Shown here piece after piece: positions 8,520-17,181 of a stretch of DNA of 64,000 nucleotides. Every line of letters starts with the position of its first letter. Position 1 is the first letter of the stretch. The stretch comes from Kitasatospora aureofaciens. GTDB taxonomy: Bacteria > Actinomycetota > Actinomycetes > Streptomycetales > Streptomycetaceae. The stretch is from assembly GCA_000720845.1 (NCBI GenBank), contig JODU01000015.1, positions 340,379 to 404,378 on the forward strand. Reading direction: 5' to 3'. The notes under the pieces are model-generated. The model was given only the letters and a program-made list of their open reading frames with translations, did not search any database and was not told the origin of the DNA. Both the position numbers and the translations under genes were made by a program.

Positions 8520-9146
8520 ATGAGCGCCACCGACGCGGTCACGTTCTGGGACGGCGTGTACGCCGCCCGCCCGGCGCCCGATACCCCGCGACCGAACGTC
8601 CGCCTCGTCGAGACGGTCGCCGCCCTGCCGCCCGGCGACGCGCTGGACCTGGGGTGCGGCAGCGGCGGTGACGCGCTGTGGCTGGCCCGGCGGGGCTGGC
8701 GGGTCAGGGCCGTGGACATCTCCGGCGTGGCGGCCGAACGGCTCGCGGGGATCGCCCGCGCGCACGGCCTCGGCGGCCTGGTGGACGCCGTACGGCACGA
8801 CCTGGGCGCGTCCTTCCCCGAGGGCCGGTTCGACCTGGTCTGCGCCCACTACCTCCACACCCCCTTCGGCCTGGACCGCGCGTCGGTCCTGCGTACGGCC
8901 GCGCACGCGCTGCGCCCGGGCGGGCGGCTGCTGGTCGTCGACCACGGCTCGACCGCGCCGTGGTCGTGGGACCAGGACCCCGACGCGCGGTACCCGTCCC
9001 CTGAGGAGGTCGCGGCGGACCTGGCTCTGGACCCGGCGACCTGGCGGGTCGAGCGGGCCGCGGCCCCGCGCCGGACCGCGACCGGTCCCGGCGGGCGCAC
9101 CGCCGAGGTCGTCGACCACGTCCTGCTCGTCCGCCGCGCGGGCTGA
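8520..9146 (+). CDS. Class I SAM-dependent methyltransferase
   Basis: Protein of 208 residues with the Rossmann-type SAM site ALDLGCGSGGDALWLARRGW at about 40-59, the acidic residue AVDISGVA near 66 and the post-motif ALRPGGRLLVVDHGS. It resembles small-molecule or thiopurine/tellurite-type methyltransferases, but the acceptor is unknown. The ATG at 8520 has a strong AAGGAG site. It is divergent from the XRE-cupin regulator and followed after 25 bases by the DinB-like gene, which suggests a two-gene operon. Confidence 0.88.
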   Translation: MSATDAVTFWDGVYAARPAPDTPRPNVRLVETVAALPPGDALDLGCGSGGDALWLARRGWRVRAVDISGVAAERLAGIARAHGLGGLVDAVRHDLGASFPEGRFDLVCAHYLHTPFGLDRASVLRTAAHALRPGGRLLVVDHGSTAPWSWDQDPDARYPSPEEVAADLALDPATWRVERAAAPRRTATGPGGRTAEVVDHVLLVRRAG

Positions 9147-9171
9147 CCGCGCGCGTCCCAAGGAGAACACC

Positions 9172-9684
9172 ATGCCCACCGCCCACCGCTCCCCGCACCA
9201 CCGCACCCACCGCCGGGACACCCCGCCGCCCCGGACCGGCGGCAGTGAGGCGGAGACCCTGCGCGGGTTCCTCGACTACCTGCGGACCTCGGTCGCCGGC
9301 AAGGTCGAGGGCGCCCCGGAACCGCAGGTCCGCACGGCCGCGGTGCCGTCCGGCACCAACCTGCTCGGGCTGCTCAACCACCTGACCCACGTCGAACGCG
9401 CGCTCTTCCTCGGGGAGGAGGTGCGGAGCTGGCCGGCCACCTTCCGGGCCGCGCCCGAGGACGGCGTGGCCGAGGTCGTCGCCCGCTACCGCGAGACCGT
9501 CGATCGGGCGAACCGCGTGCTCGACGCCTGCGCCGACCTCGGCGAACCGCTCCCCAGGTCCCGCCCGGGCCGCCCCGCGCCCAGCGTCCGCTGGGCCCTG
9601 ACCCACATGATCGAGGAGACCGGCCGCCACGCCGGCCATGCGGACATCGTGCGCGAACTGATCGACGGCACGACGGGGCGCTGA
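9172..9684 (+). CDS. DinB / DUF664-family protein
   Basis: Protein of 170 residues whose first 25 residues are His/Arg/Pro-rich and low in complexity. The rest matches the DinB-like four-helix fold: LRGFLDYLRTSVAGKVEG, then LLNHLTHVERALFLG and a C-terminal HMIEETGRHAGHADIVRE. The three histidines are placed as the metal ligands of this family, which includes mycothiol- and bacillithiol-dependent transferases. AAGGAG precedes the ATG. It probably works with the preceding methyltransferase, though the reaction is unknown. Confidence 0.85.
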   Translation: MPTAHRSPHHRTHRRDTPPPRTGGSEAETLRGFLDYLRTSVAGKVEGAPEPQVRTAAVPSGTNLLGLLNHLTHVERALFLGEEVRSWPATFRAAPEDGVAEVVARYRETVDRANRVLDACADLGEPLPRSRPGRPAPSVRWALTHMIEETGRHAGHADIVRELIDGTTGR

Positions 9685-9998
9685 CGGGGCCGGTCCCTCA
9701 GGTCGCGCCCGCGGACCCGCGTGCGCGGCGGTTGCGCCACCTGGCCACCGGTGCCGGCAGCGCGACGAAGGTCCGCGGGTGCATCGCGTGCGCCGTCAAT
9801 TCCGCGGCGACGCCGCACTTCCCGACCGCACGGGCACCACGGGACGTTGACACCGGTGACCGGGTGAGCGAACGCTGGCAGGAGCACGATGTGCCCCGCA
9901 CATCCAGGGCACCACCTGCGCCACGGGCATTACAGGCACCACAGGCACAGGCCTCACAGGCATCACAGGCCTCACAGGCACCATCGGAAGGAGACGGC
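9685..9998. other. Intergenic region with a 9-base tandem repeat
   Basis: A 314-base stretch between the DinB-like gene and the peptide gene. It holds the short repeat array at 9932-9982 and, at its 3' end, a strong GGAAGGAG ribosome site for the peptide. A minus-strand frame ending at 9698 has GC-rich third positions over some 40 codons but no start signal or family resemblance, so it is not called. The promoter of the peptide/M14 unit should lie here. Confidence 0.6.
9932..9982. repeat. Tandem 9-base repeat, six units
   Basis: Successive units ACAGGCACC, ACAGGC (short), ACAGGCCTC, ACAGGCATC, ACAGGCCTC and ACAGGCACC run directly up to the ribosome site of the peptide gene at 9999. They would form part of the 5' leader of that transcript. 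Confidence 0.9.
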
Positions 9999-10076
9999 AT
10001 GGCGAACAAGATCGAGATCCGTCCGCTGGACAAGAAGGAAACCACCGGCGACAGCGGCGGCAACGGCGGCGCCTGA
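9999..10076 (+). CDS. 25-residue peptide, possible RiPP-like precursor
   Basis: A very short gene with an excellent ribosome site (GGAAGGAG, 6 bases before the ATG). The peptide begins MANKIEIRPLDKKETTG and ends in the Gly-rich DSGGNGGA. It has a charged N-terminal half and a small, glycine-rich C-terminal half, like the leader/core division of some ribosomal peptides, but contains no Cys and only three Ser/Thr. The M14 carboxypeptidase gene starts 13 bases after its stop, so the two are almost certainly co-transcribed. No modification enzyme other than the peptidase is adjacent. The role is unknown: processed peptide, signal or uncharacterised small protein. Confidence 0.7.
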   Translation: MANKIEIRPLDKKETTGDSGGNGGA

Positions 10077-10089
10077 CAGGGACGCGCCC

Positions 10090-11397
10090 ATGCACCGCTA
10101 CCTCACGGTCGCGGCAGTCACCGAGGCGGCGCGGCGGCTGGTCTCCTGGTTCCCCGGGGCCTGCCGCCTGCGCCGGATCGGCACGTCCCGGGCCGGCCGG
10201 CCGATCCTGATGCTGTCCGTGGGCCACGGGCCGCGCCACGTCCTGGTGGTGGCCCGGCCGCACTCGGACGAGCCGGTGGGCGGCGCGACCGCGCTGGCGC
10301 TGGCGGAGCGGGTGGCCGACGGGGACCGGCGGTCCACGGCGACCGACCCCGACGCCGTCACCTGGGACGTCGTCCTGTGCCTCGACCCGGACGGCGCGGC
10401 CCTGAGCGAGGGACTCGAAGCGGCGACGGCCGGCCCCGGACACCCCCTGGACGGCTACTACCGCGCCGCCTTCCGCCCGGTCGCGGCGGAGCAGCCGGAG
10501 TGGGCGCCCATCGAGGGACGGCGAATGCCGGAGAGCCGTGCGCTGCTCGACGCGATCGACGAGCTGCGGCCCGTGCTCCAGTGCTCGCTGCACAGCGTCG
10601 ACGTCGGCGGCACCTGGGTCCAGCTCACCCGTGACCTCCCGGGCCTCGCGGCGCCCTTCCGCGCGTCCGCCGCCGCGGTCGGCGTCCCGGTCCAGCACGG
10701 CACGTACGACGCCCTGTACTGGGAGAACCCGGCCCCCGGCATCCACGTCCTGCCCCCGCCGGACAGCACCGCCCGGCTGGCGGCCGGGTCTGAGAACATC
10801 GGGCGGTCCACCTGGTGCGCGCCCCAGGCGTACGACGGTGTCACGGCGATCGTCGAAGTCCCCCTGTGGGCCACCGAGACGGCCGACGACCTGTCCCCGC
10901 ACCCGGACCCGGCCGGGGCCCTGCGCGAGCTGTCCGGGCTGGTGCGGGAGGGCGGCCGGCAGGTGACCGCCGTATTCGACAAGGCCCGGGGCTTCCTGCC
11001 GCCGGCCGAGGACAGCCCGCCCAGACGGGTACTGGAGTGGATGGCCGACGACCTGTACGACCTGGTGGCCGACGCCTGGGTGCCCCTGGTCCGGCAGGCG
11101 GAGGACGAGGGGCCCCGCGCCGAGACCTCACCCCGGCTGACGACGGCCGGGATCAGCGCCCTGGAGGTCGTCGCACGCCGCCAGCCGCTGCGCGCGGCGG
11201 GGCTCCTGCTGCGGCTCCTGCTGGCGGCCGACGATCCGGCGGCTACCGGACTCCGCCTGGAGCTGGACGAACTCTTCACCACCTGGTGCACGGATTTCGA
11301 GTCGTCCCTGCGGCTGCGCTGGGTGCCCGTGTCCGACCAGGTGGAACTCCAGGCCCGCACGGTGCTGGCGGCGGCGGAGTGCGCGCTGGAGCGCTGA
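10090..11397 (+). CDS. M14-family zinc metallocarboxypeptidase-like protein
   Basis: Protein of 435 residues. The N-terminal half shows the M14 pattern: ARPHSDEPVGG with the HxxE zinc motif, DVVLCLDPDGAAL, a later zinc-ligand candidate in LHSVDVGG and a catalytic-glutamate region VTAIVEVPLW. The C-terminal 150 residues are helical and of unknown function. No signal peptide is seen, so it should act in the cytoplasm. It follows the 25-residue peptide gene by 13 bases with an AGGGA site before the ATG at 10090, and the peptide is the obvious candidate substrate. A longer frame running upstream is rejected because it overlaps the peptide. Confidence 0.8.
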   Translation: MHRYLTVAAVTEAARRLVSWFPGACRLRRIGTSRAGRPILMLSVGHGPRHVLVVARPHSDEPVGGATALALAERVADGDRRSTATDPDAVTWDVVLCLDPDGAALSEGLEAATAGPGHPLDGYYRAAFRPVAAEQPEWAPIEGRRMPESRALLDAIDELRPVLQCSLHSVDVGGTWVQLTRDLPGLAAPFRASAAAVGVPVQHGTYDALYWENPAPGIHVLPPPDSTARLAAGSENIGRSTWCAPQAYDGVTAIVEVPLWATETADDLSPHPDPAGALRELSGLVREGGRQVTAVFDKARGFLPPAEDSPPRRVLEWMADDLYDLVADAWVPLVRQAEDEGPRAETSPRLTTAGISALEVVARRQPLRAAGLLLRLLLAADDPAATGLRLELDELFTTWCTDFESSLRLRWVPVSDQVELQARTVLAAAECALER

Positions 11398-11426
11398 GGC
11401 GCCGGAGCAGTCCTGGACCGGCGGCG

Positions 11427-12920
11427 TCAGCTCTCCCAGGTCCGCCGTTCCCGGCCGCGGGGGTCGTCGACCTGCGTCCACTCGGCGTCGATGCGCATGG
11501 TGGCCCGGCGGTCGGTGTCGTACGGGTCCCAGCCCGGATCGCCGGTCCTGGCGAACCGGATCCAGGCCGCGTGGACGCGGGTGGCGAGGTCCGCGGGGGC
11601 TCGGTCGGGGCCGAGCAGGGCGCCCGGACCGTGGAGTTCGGGCAGGTCCGCGAGGTCGAAGACGAAGGGCAGTTCGACCGCGTGCGTGGCGCCGAGTTCT
11701 CCGTCCAGGGCGTGGGAGCGCCAGGCGAACTGGTAGGCGTGAGTGGCGGACCGCCGGTGGGCGGCGTGGGCGTCGGCCAGGGCACGGCTGCCCGCGCCGA
11801 ACAGGGCGTCGCCCATGATGGCGGAGCGCAGTTCCGCGAAGGACGCCCCCGGGCGGGACGCGCGGTAGGTCTCGACCAGCCGCGCGGGATCGGGGTGCGA
11901 GCGTGCGGCGTCCTCGACGTCGGCGGCGGTCGAGGTGGCGTATCTGCCCACCGGGACCAGGTAGAGGTTGCCCTCCTCGGTGTTGGTGCCGACGAGCAGG
12001 TCGATGTCGGCGGATCGGCCGGCGGCGACGGACGCGGCGGGCTGGCTGTCCAGGACCAGGCTGAAGGGGCTGAGGCCGATCAGCGGGTCGCGGTGGGTCC
12101 CGGTCCGCAGGTCGATGCCCGCGAGCCGGCCGGCCGCCTCGACGAGCCGCTCGTCGGGGATGCCGGCGAACGCGTCGACGTGGGGCTCGACGCCCAGGGC
12201 CTCGGCCGCGGCCCTGGTGACGCGGGCGGCCTGCTCGGGCGTGAACGCGCCCAGGCCGCTGCCGCTCTGCACGATCGCGCGGCGGAACAGCCCGGCGGCC
12301 TCCGGCGTGGCGAGGACACCGCCGACGACGGTCGCCCCGGCCGACTGGCCGAAGAGGGTGACGTTGTGCGGGTCACCGCCGAAGCCGGAGATGTTCTCCC
12401 GCACCCAGCGCAGCGCGGCGACGACGTCGAGCAGGCCGCGGTTGGCGGGTGCCCCGGGGACGTCGAGGAACCCGGCGATCCCTAGCCGGTAGTTGAGGGT
12501 GACGAGGACGACGCCGTCACGGGCGAACGCGGTGCCGTCGTACAGGGCGGCCCGCGTCGATCCGGCGACGAAGCCGCCGCCGTGGACGAACACCATGACC
12601 GGCAGTTCGCCACCCGCGGCGGCGGGTGCGAAGACGTTGACGGTGAGGTAGTCCTCGCCGCGGCTCCAGCCGGGGCCGAAGTAGGGCGTCATGTCGATGT
12701 CGCCGAGCCTGCGTGCGGACTGCGGGGCGGTGGGTCCCGGCAGGGTCGCGTCCCGTACGCCCTCCCACGGCTCGTGCGGCCGCGGCGGGGCGAACCGGCC
12801 CGCGCCGCGGGGCGGGGCGGCGTACGGGATGTTCAGGAAGGTGCGGGTGCCGCCCCGGCGCAGGCCGCGAACGGTGCCCTGCGCGGTGGTCACGACGGGG
12901 TCGGGGTACTGCTGGTTCAT
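11427..12920 (-). CDS. Type B carboxylesterase
   Basis: Alpha/beta-hydrolase of 497 residues in the cholinesterase/carboxylesterase family. The oxyanion loop FVHGGGFVAGS is at 111-121, the nucleophile GQSAGA at 191-196 (Ser193), and a late acidic/histidine region includes GATHAVELPFVFDL. No signal peptide is visible. Start chosen at the ATG of 12920 with AAGGA upstream. It is the second gene of a minus-strand pair with the metallo-beta-lactamase-fold hydrolase 47 bases upstream, and the pair is divergent from a LAL regulator. The two hydrolases may act on the same ester or lactone compound. Confidence 0.92.
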   Translation of the reverse strand: MNQQYPDPVVTTAQGTVRGLRRGGTRTFLNIPYAAPPRGAGRFAPPRPHEPWEGVRDATLPGPTAPQSARRLGDIDMTPYFGPGWSRGEDYLTVNVFAPAAAGGELPVMVFVHGGGFVAGSTRAALYDGTAFARDGVVLVTLNYRLGIAGFLDVPGAPANRGLLDVVAALRWVRENISGFGGDPHNVTLFGQSAGATVVGGVLATPEAAGLFRRAIVQSGSGLGAFTPEQAARVTRAAAEALGVEPHVDAFAGIPDERLVEAAGRLAGIDLRTGTHRDPLIGLSPFSLVLDSQPAASVAAGRSADIDLLVGTNTEEGNLYLVPVGRYATSTAADVEDAARSHPDPARLVETYRASRPGASFAELRSAIMGDALFGAGSRALADAHAAHRRSATHAYQFAWRSHALDGELGATHAVELPFVFDLADLPELHGPGALLGPDRAPADLATRVHAAWIRFARTGDPGWDPYDTDRRATMRIDAEWTQVDDPRGRERRTWES

Positions 12921-12967
12921 GTCGCGTGTCCTTCTCGTATGTCCTTCTCGCCTTTCCTTCCGCGGCC

Positions 12968-13882
12968 TCAGCCGTGCTGGGTGTACTTGGCGAAGGGCGC
13001 CCAGCCCTTGACGGCGAACTTGCCCCCCTCGCGGACGACCTCGGCGGCGCCGTGGCCCCCGAGGTGCGCGGGGAAGACGAGGGCGTTGCCGTCGGCCGCC
13101 GAGCCCAGGAGCCTGCGGCGGGTGGCGCGGGCTGCGGCGGGGTCCTCGCAGAAGCAGCTGTTGGCGTCGGGTTCGTGGATCTGGATCGGGCTGTGCAGCA
13201 GGTCGCCGACGAACAGGGCCCGGTCGGAGCCGGACTCCAGCCGCAGCACGGACGAGCCGGGCGTGTGGCCGGGGGCGAGGTCGAGGCGCAGGTTGGCGTC
13301 GATCCGGTGGCTGCCCTCCCACAGCCGGGTGAGGCCGGCCGCGTGCACGGGGGCGACGCTGTCCTCGAAGACGTTCTGGTTGCCGCGGCCGAGCAGGGTC
13401 CTGATCTCGTTGGCGGGGTTCCAGTAGTCGAAGTCCGCCTTGGCCATGAGGTAGGTGGCGTTGGGGAACGTCGGCACCCAGGTCCGGCCGTCGAGGTAGG
13501 TGTTCCAGCCGACGTGGTCGACGTGCAGGTGGGTGTTGATCACGATGTCGACGTCCTCGGGGCGGACCCCGGCGCGGGCGAGATTGCCCAGGAAGTCGGT
13601 GTCCAGACGGCTCCACACCGGCGCGTACGGCCGGTCCTTGTGGTTGCCGACGCCGGTGTCGACCAGGATGGTCCTGCCCTCGCTGCGCAGGACCCAGGTC
13701 TGGATCGCGGTGTTGACGATCCGGGTCTCGGCGTCCAGGAAGTCCGGCACCAGCCAGGACCGGTGCGTGTCCCACGCCTGGGCCGGGCTCTCCGGGACGA
13801 ACGCCTCGGGCGTCAGGTCGACGGGACCGTAGTACTCCCGGACTCGGGTCACGGTGACATCGCCCAGGGCGATGGTGTCCAT
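12968..13882 (-). CDS. Metallo-beta-lactamase-fold hydrolase
   Basis: Zinc hydrolase of 304 residues. The HxHxDH motif THLHVDH is at 117-123, followed by AGLTRLWEGSH, LAPGHTPGSSV and LFVGDLLHSP, with FPAHLGGHG near the end. The layout resembles the methyl parathion hydrolase/lactonase branch of the superfamily. The ATG at 13882 is preceded by GGAG; the longer frame to 13930 lacks such a site. Placed divergently from a LAL regulator and ahead of an esterase, it may hydrolyse a lactone or ester signal or xenobiotic. The substrate is not determined by sequence. Confidence 0.9.
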   Translation of the reverse strand: MDTIALGDVTVTRVREYYGPVDLTPEAFVPESPAQAWDTHRSWLVPDFLDAETRIVNTAIQTWVLRSEGRTILVDTGVGNHKDRPYAPVWSRLDTDFLGNLARAGVRPEDVDIVINTHLHVDHVGWNTYLDGRTWVPTFPNATYLMAKADFDYWNPANEIRTLLGRGNQNVFEDSVAPVHAAGLTRLWEGSHRIDANLRLDLAPGHTPGSSVLRLESGSDRALFVGDLLHSPIQIHEPDANSCFCEDPAAARATRRRLLGSAADGNALVFPAHLGGHGAAEVVREGGKFAVKGWAPFAKYTQHG

Positions 13883-14078
13883 GGGGTGCTCCAGTGCAGA
13901 AGGTCGGGCGGGATCGCCCCTGTTCCGCAAGGGTGCGTCGCGGGTGACGGGCCGCGGTATGCGTCAGGTGACTGCACCCGCGTCCGGCCCGACCGTGGTG
14001 TGCGGCTGCGGGCCGGCGGGAATACGGCCGCGGCACCGCCACGTTGCCGTGACGGCTGTCCCAGTTCCTGGAGCTTGC

Positions 14079-16943
14079 GTGAAGAATGGTGAACGCGCCG
14101 GAGCGGGCCGTGGCACGCCCGCAGACCCCGGTCCGAGCGTGGTGGGCCGGGAGACCGAGACCGCACACCTCATGAAGCGCGTCGCCCCCGGCCGGTCCCG
14201 CAGCGCGGTGCTGGTCGTCGAGGGCGAACCCGGGGTCGGCAAGAGCGTCCTGCTGGACCTCGCGGTGCGGCGGACGCGCGGCGCCGGCCACCGGGTGCTG
14301 CGGGCGATGGGCAGCGAGTCCGAGGCGCACCTGGCGTTCGCCGGTCTGCACCAGTTGCTCCGCCCGGTGCTCGGCGACCTGGACGGGCTGCCCGCCCGGC
14401 AGCGTTCCGCGCTCCGGGCCGCTCTGGGACTGGCCGAACACAGCGAGCACGCAAGGCCCGCCGAGACCCCCGACGCCCTGCTCGTCGGCCTGGCGGTGCT
14501 GACCCTGGTGTCGGACCTGGCGGAACCGGCACCGCTGCTCGTGGTGGCCGACGACGCCCAGTGGATCGACCGCGCGTCGCTGGACGTTCTCTCCTTCCTG
14601 GCCCGGCGCATGGACCGCGAGCCCGTGACACTGCTGCTGGGCGTGCGTGCCGCGGCCGCGCTGCCCGGGTTCGACAAGGGGTACGAGCGCCTGGAGATCG
14701 GGCCCTTGAGCGGTGACGCGGCGAACCGGCTGCTGGACGAGCAGCCGAAGCGCCCCACCGGCCGCACCCGGGTCCGGATCCTGCGGGAGGCGGCGGGCAA
14801 TCCGCTCGCCCTGGTCGAACTCACCCGTGCCGCCGCCGCGGGCGGCCAGCCGGAGGGCGGCGCGGCGGAGGGCCCGCTGCCCGTCACCGACCGGCTGGAA
14901 GGGATCTTCGCCCGGCACCTGCGGGACCTGCCGGAAGCCACCCGCCGGGCCCTGCTGGCGCTCGCCGCCGCCGGCGCGGCGGACGCGCCGGTGGCCGCGC
15001 GGGGCCTGCCCGAGGCCGACGACACGACGTGGCTGCCCGCCGAACGGGCCGGTCTCGTACGGCGGGACACCACCGGGATCGCGTTCCGCCACCCGCTCGT
15101 CCGGTCGGCCGTCTACCACGCCGCGCCCTTCGAGGAGCGAAGGCGTGCCCATCTCGCCCTCGCCCAACTGCTGGACGAGGAGCCCGACCGCCGCGCCTGG
15201 CATCTCGCCGCCGCCACCGAGCGGCCCGACGAGCAGGTGTCGGCGGCCCTCCAGGAGACAGCCGGCCGGGCCCGGCGCCGGGGCGGCCACGCGGCCGCTG
15301 CCGTCGCCTTGGAGCGCGCCGCGGAACTCAGCCCGCACCGCGCGGACCAGGCACGACTGCTGGCCGACGCCGCGGACGCGGCCGTCTTCACCGGTCAGCT
15401 CGGCTGGGTGGAACACCTGGCCGACGAGGTACGCAAGCGCAGTGACGACCCGGCGCTGACCGGCCGGGCCGCGCTGGCGACGGGGCAGCTCATGACCATG
15501 GGCCCGCACCACACGGCCGCCTTCGGACTGCTGTCGCGCATCGCCGAGGAGGCGGCGGGCGCCGGTTCGCCCCGCCTGCTGGACGCGCTCGCCGCGGCTG
15601 CGGTGGTCCGCTACTACTCGGGCGAGGAGTCCCAGCGGCAGCGCATCGAGGACCTGCTCTCCGAGGTGCCGGACTCCCCGGGGGGCGGCACGCCGCGCGC
15701 CTGGGTGCGGGCCGTCTCCGATCCCACCGGCGCGGGAGCCTCCCTGGCCCCGGCGCTGCCCCGGCTCATCGCCGGGGCCGGGGACGACGCCGGATCCCTG
15801 ACCGCGCTCGCCGTCGTGGCCTGGCTCCTCGACCGGCCCCTCCTCGCCGCCAGGACCTTCGACGAGGCGTTCGGCCGTTGGCAGGCCCACGGCCCGGTGC
15901 CCGCCGGTCTGGCCTGCGCCGCCGGCTGGGCCTATCTGGAGCAGGGCCGCTGGGCCGAGGCCCGCTCGGTGGCCGCCGAGATCGCGGAGGTCGCCTCGCA
16001 GGCCGGACTGGACCACGCCGAGGCGTGCGCACGAGCCCTCGACGCGACCGTGCTGGCGCTGCTCGGCGAGCCGGCCGGGGCACGCCGGAACGCCGAGCGG
16101 GCGCTGGCCCTCGTCGACCCCCTGGAAAGCCGCTCCGTCGCGGTCTTCGCCCGCCGCGCCCTGGGGCTGGCGGCGGTGGCCGAGGGCGACTACGACACCG
16201 CGTACGCGCGGTTCCGCTCGGCCTTCACTCAGGACGGCGACCCGGTCCACTACCACGTCTCCCACACCGTCCTGGCCGAACTCGCCGCGGCGGCCGTCCG
16301 CCGAGGCGAGCGCGAACCCGCCGCGGAACTGCTGGAACGGTCGGCGCGGCACCTGGGCACCGCCCGGTCGGCACGCGTCTTTCCGCTGGTCGAGCGGGGC
16401 CGCGCCCTGCTCGCCGGACCGGAGCACGCCGAACGGCACTTCCGGGCGGCGCTGGCGGACGAAGCGGGCGAGCAGTGGCCCTTCGAGCGGGCCCAGACCC
16501 GGCTGGACTACGGCGAATGGCTGCGCCGCCGACGCCGTATCGCGGAGGCCCGCCCGCTGCTGACGGGGGCACTCGACACCTTCCGGAGGCTCGGCGCCCG
16601 CCCGTGGATCGAACGGGCGGAGGCAGAACTGCGGGCCGCCGGCATCGAGCCGGCCGGCGTTGCCCCCGGCGCGATCGCCGAACTCACCCCGCAACAGCAA
16701 CAGATCGTCCGGCTGGCGGCCCGCGGTCTGACCAACCGTGAGATCGGGGAGAGGCTGTTCCTCTCCCCTCGCACGGTCGGCTCCCACCTCTACCGCGTCT
16801 TCCCCAAGCTGGGCATCACCGCCCGCTCCCAGCTGCGCGACGTGACCGACGGCACCGGGCAGGGCACCGGAACCGTACAGCTCACGATTGAATCGCGACC
16901 CCCCTCTTCCTCCCAGCGGGTGGGGCGAACGGCCTCGGGGTAG
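14079..16943 (+). CDS. LAL-type LuxR-family ATPase regulator
   Basis: Large transcriptional activator of 954 residues. The N-terminal AAA/NACHT-like part has Walker A GEPGVGKS at 49-56 and a Walker-B-like LLVVADDAQW. The middle (about 400-850) is alanine-rich and helical, like tetratricopeptide arrays. The C-terminus carries a LuxR helix-turn-helix (ELTPQQQQIVRLAARGLTNR, LFLSPRTVGSHLYRVF). The GTG at 14079 has GGAG six bases upstream; an upstream extension in the same frame overlaps the divergent gene and is rejected. Such regulators often control pathway genes, here most likely the divergent MBL hydrolase/esterase pair. Confidence 0.92.
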   Translation: MKNGERAGAGRGTPADPGPSVVGRETETAHLMKRVAPGRSRSAVLVVEGEPGVGKSVLLDLAVRRTRGAGHRVLRAMGSESEAHLAFAGLHQLLRPVLGDLDGLPARQRSALRAALGLAEHSEHARPAETPDALLVGLAVLTLVSDLAEPAPLLVVADDAQWIDRASLDVLSFLARRMDREPVTLLLGVRAAAALPGFDKGYERLEIGPLSGDAANRLLDEQPKRPTGRTRVRILREAAGNPLALVELTRAAAAGGQPEGGAAEGPLPVTDRLEGIFARHLRDLPEATRRALLALAAAGAADAPVAARGLPEADDTTWLPAERAGLVRRDTTGIAFRHPLVRSAVYHAAPFEERRRAHLALAQLLDEEPDRRAWHLAAATERPDEQVSAALQETAGRARRRGGHAAAAVALERAAELSPHRADQARLLADAADAAVFTGQLGWVEHLADEVRKRSDDPALTGRAALATGQLMTMGPHHTAAFGLLSRIAEEAAGAGSPRLLDALAAAAVVRYYSGEESQRQRIEDLLSEVPDSPGGGTPRAWVRAVSDPTGAGASLAPALPRLIAGAGDDAGSLTALAVVAWLLDRPLLAARTFDEAFGRWQAHGPVPAGLACAAGWAYLEQGRWAEARSVAAEIAEVASQAGLDHAEACARALDATVLALLGEPAGARRNAERALALVDPLESRSVAVFARRALGLAAVAEGDYDTAYARFRSAFTQDGDPVHYHVSHTVLAELAAAAVRRGEREPAAELLERSARHLGTARSARVFPLVERGRALLAGPEHAERHFRAALADEAGEQWPFERAQTRLDYGEWLRRRRRIAEARPLLTGALDTFRRLGARPWIERAEAELRAAGIEPAGVAPGAIAELTPQQQQIVRLAARGLTNREIGERLFLSPRTVGSHLYRVFPKLGITARSQLRDVTDGTGQGTGTVQLTIESRPPSSSQRVGRTASG

Positions 16944-17181
16944 GCGTGGCTCGGCGCATGGCCCTCCGCATCCAGGGCAGCCGACAGATTCGTCGGAGGT
17001 TCTGGAGCCCCGTCCGGCGGCCCGTGGTCACACGCCGCTCCGGGAAGAACCACCACGTGACCCGGCACCTCACCCCAAATACCGGCCTTTGTAGGTGAGT
17101 TGGGGACCTTTCGGGGCATTCGGTACGGCGTGCGGGCGTGAGATGACGCCGGCTGGTACGTGTCGAAGAGGGGCTGGGGAG

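Noticed and set aside
9698..9850. Minus-strand frame ending GATARGSAGAT-like sequence downstream of the DinB-like gene
   Set aside because: GC-rich third positions over about 40 codons, but no ribosome site, no start in a sensible place and no family resemblance.
9889..10089. His/Arg-rich N-terminal extension in frame with the M14 gene
   Set aside because: The His-rich sequence is just a reading of the ACAGGC repeat array and overlaps the better supported peptide gene. The ATG at 10090 has its own ribosome site.
13854..14078. Longer start for the LAL regulator
   Set aside because: The extension overlaps the divergent hydrolase gene and lacks a ribosome site, while GTG 14079 has GGAG at good spacing.
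11427..16787. Very long minus-strand open frame spanning the esterase, hydrolase and LAL region
   Set aside because: Most of it is the antisense shadow of the LAL gene; only the esterase part at 11427-12920 is coding in that frame.
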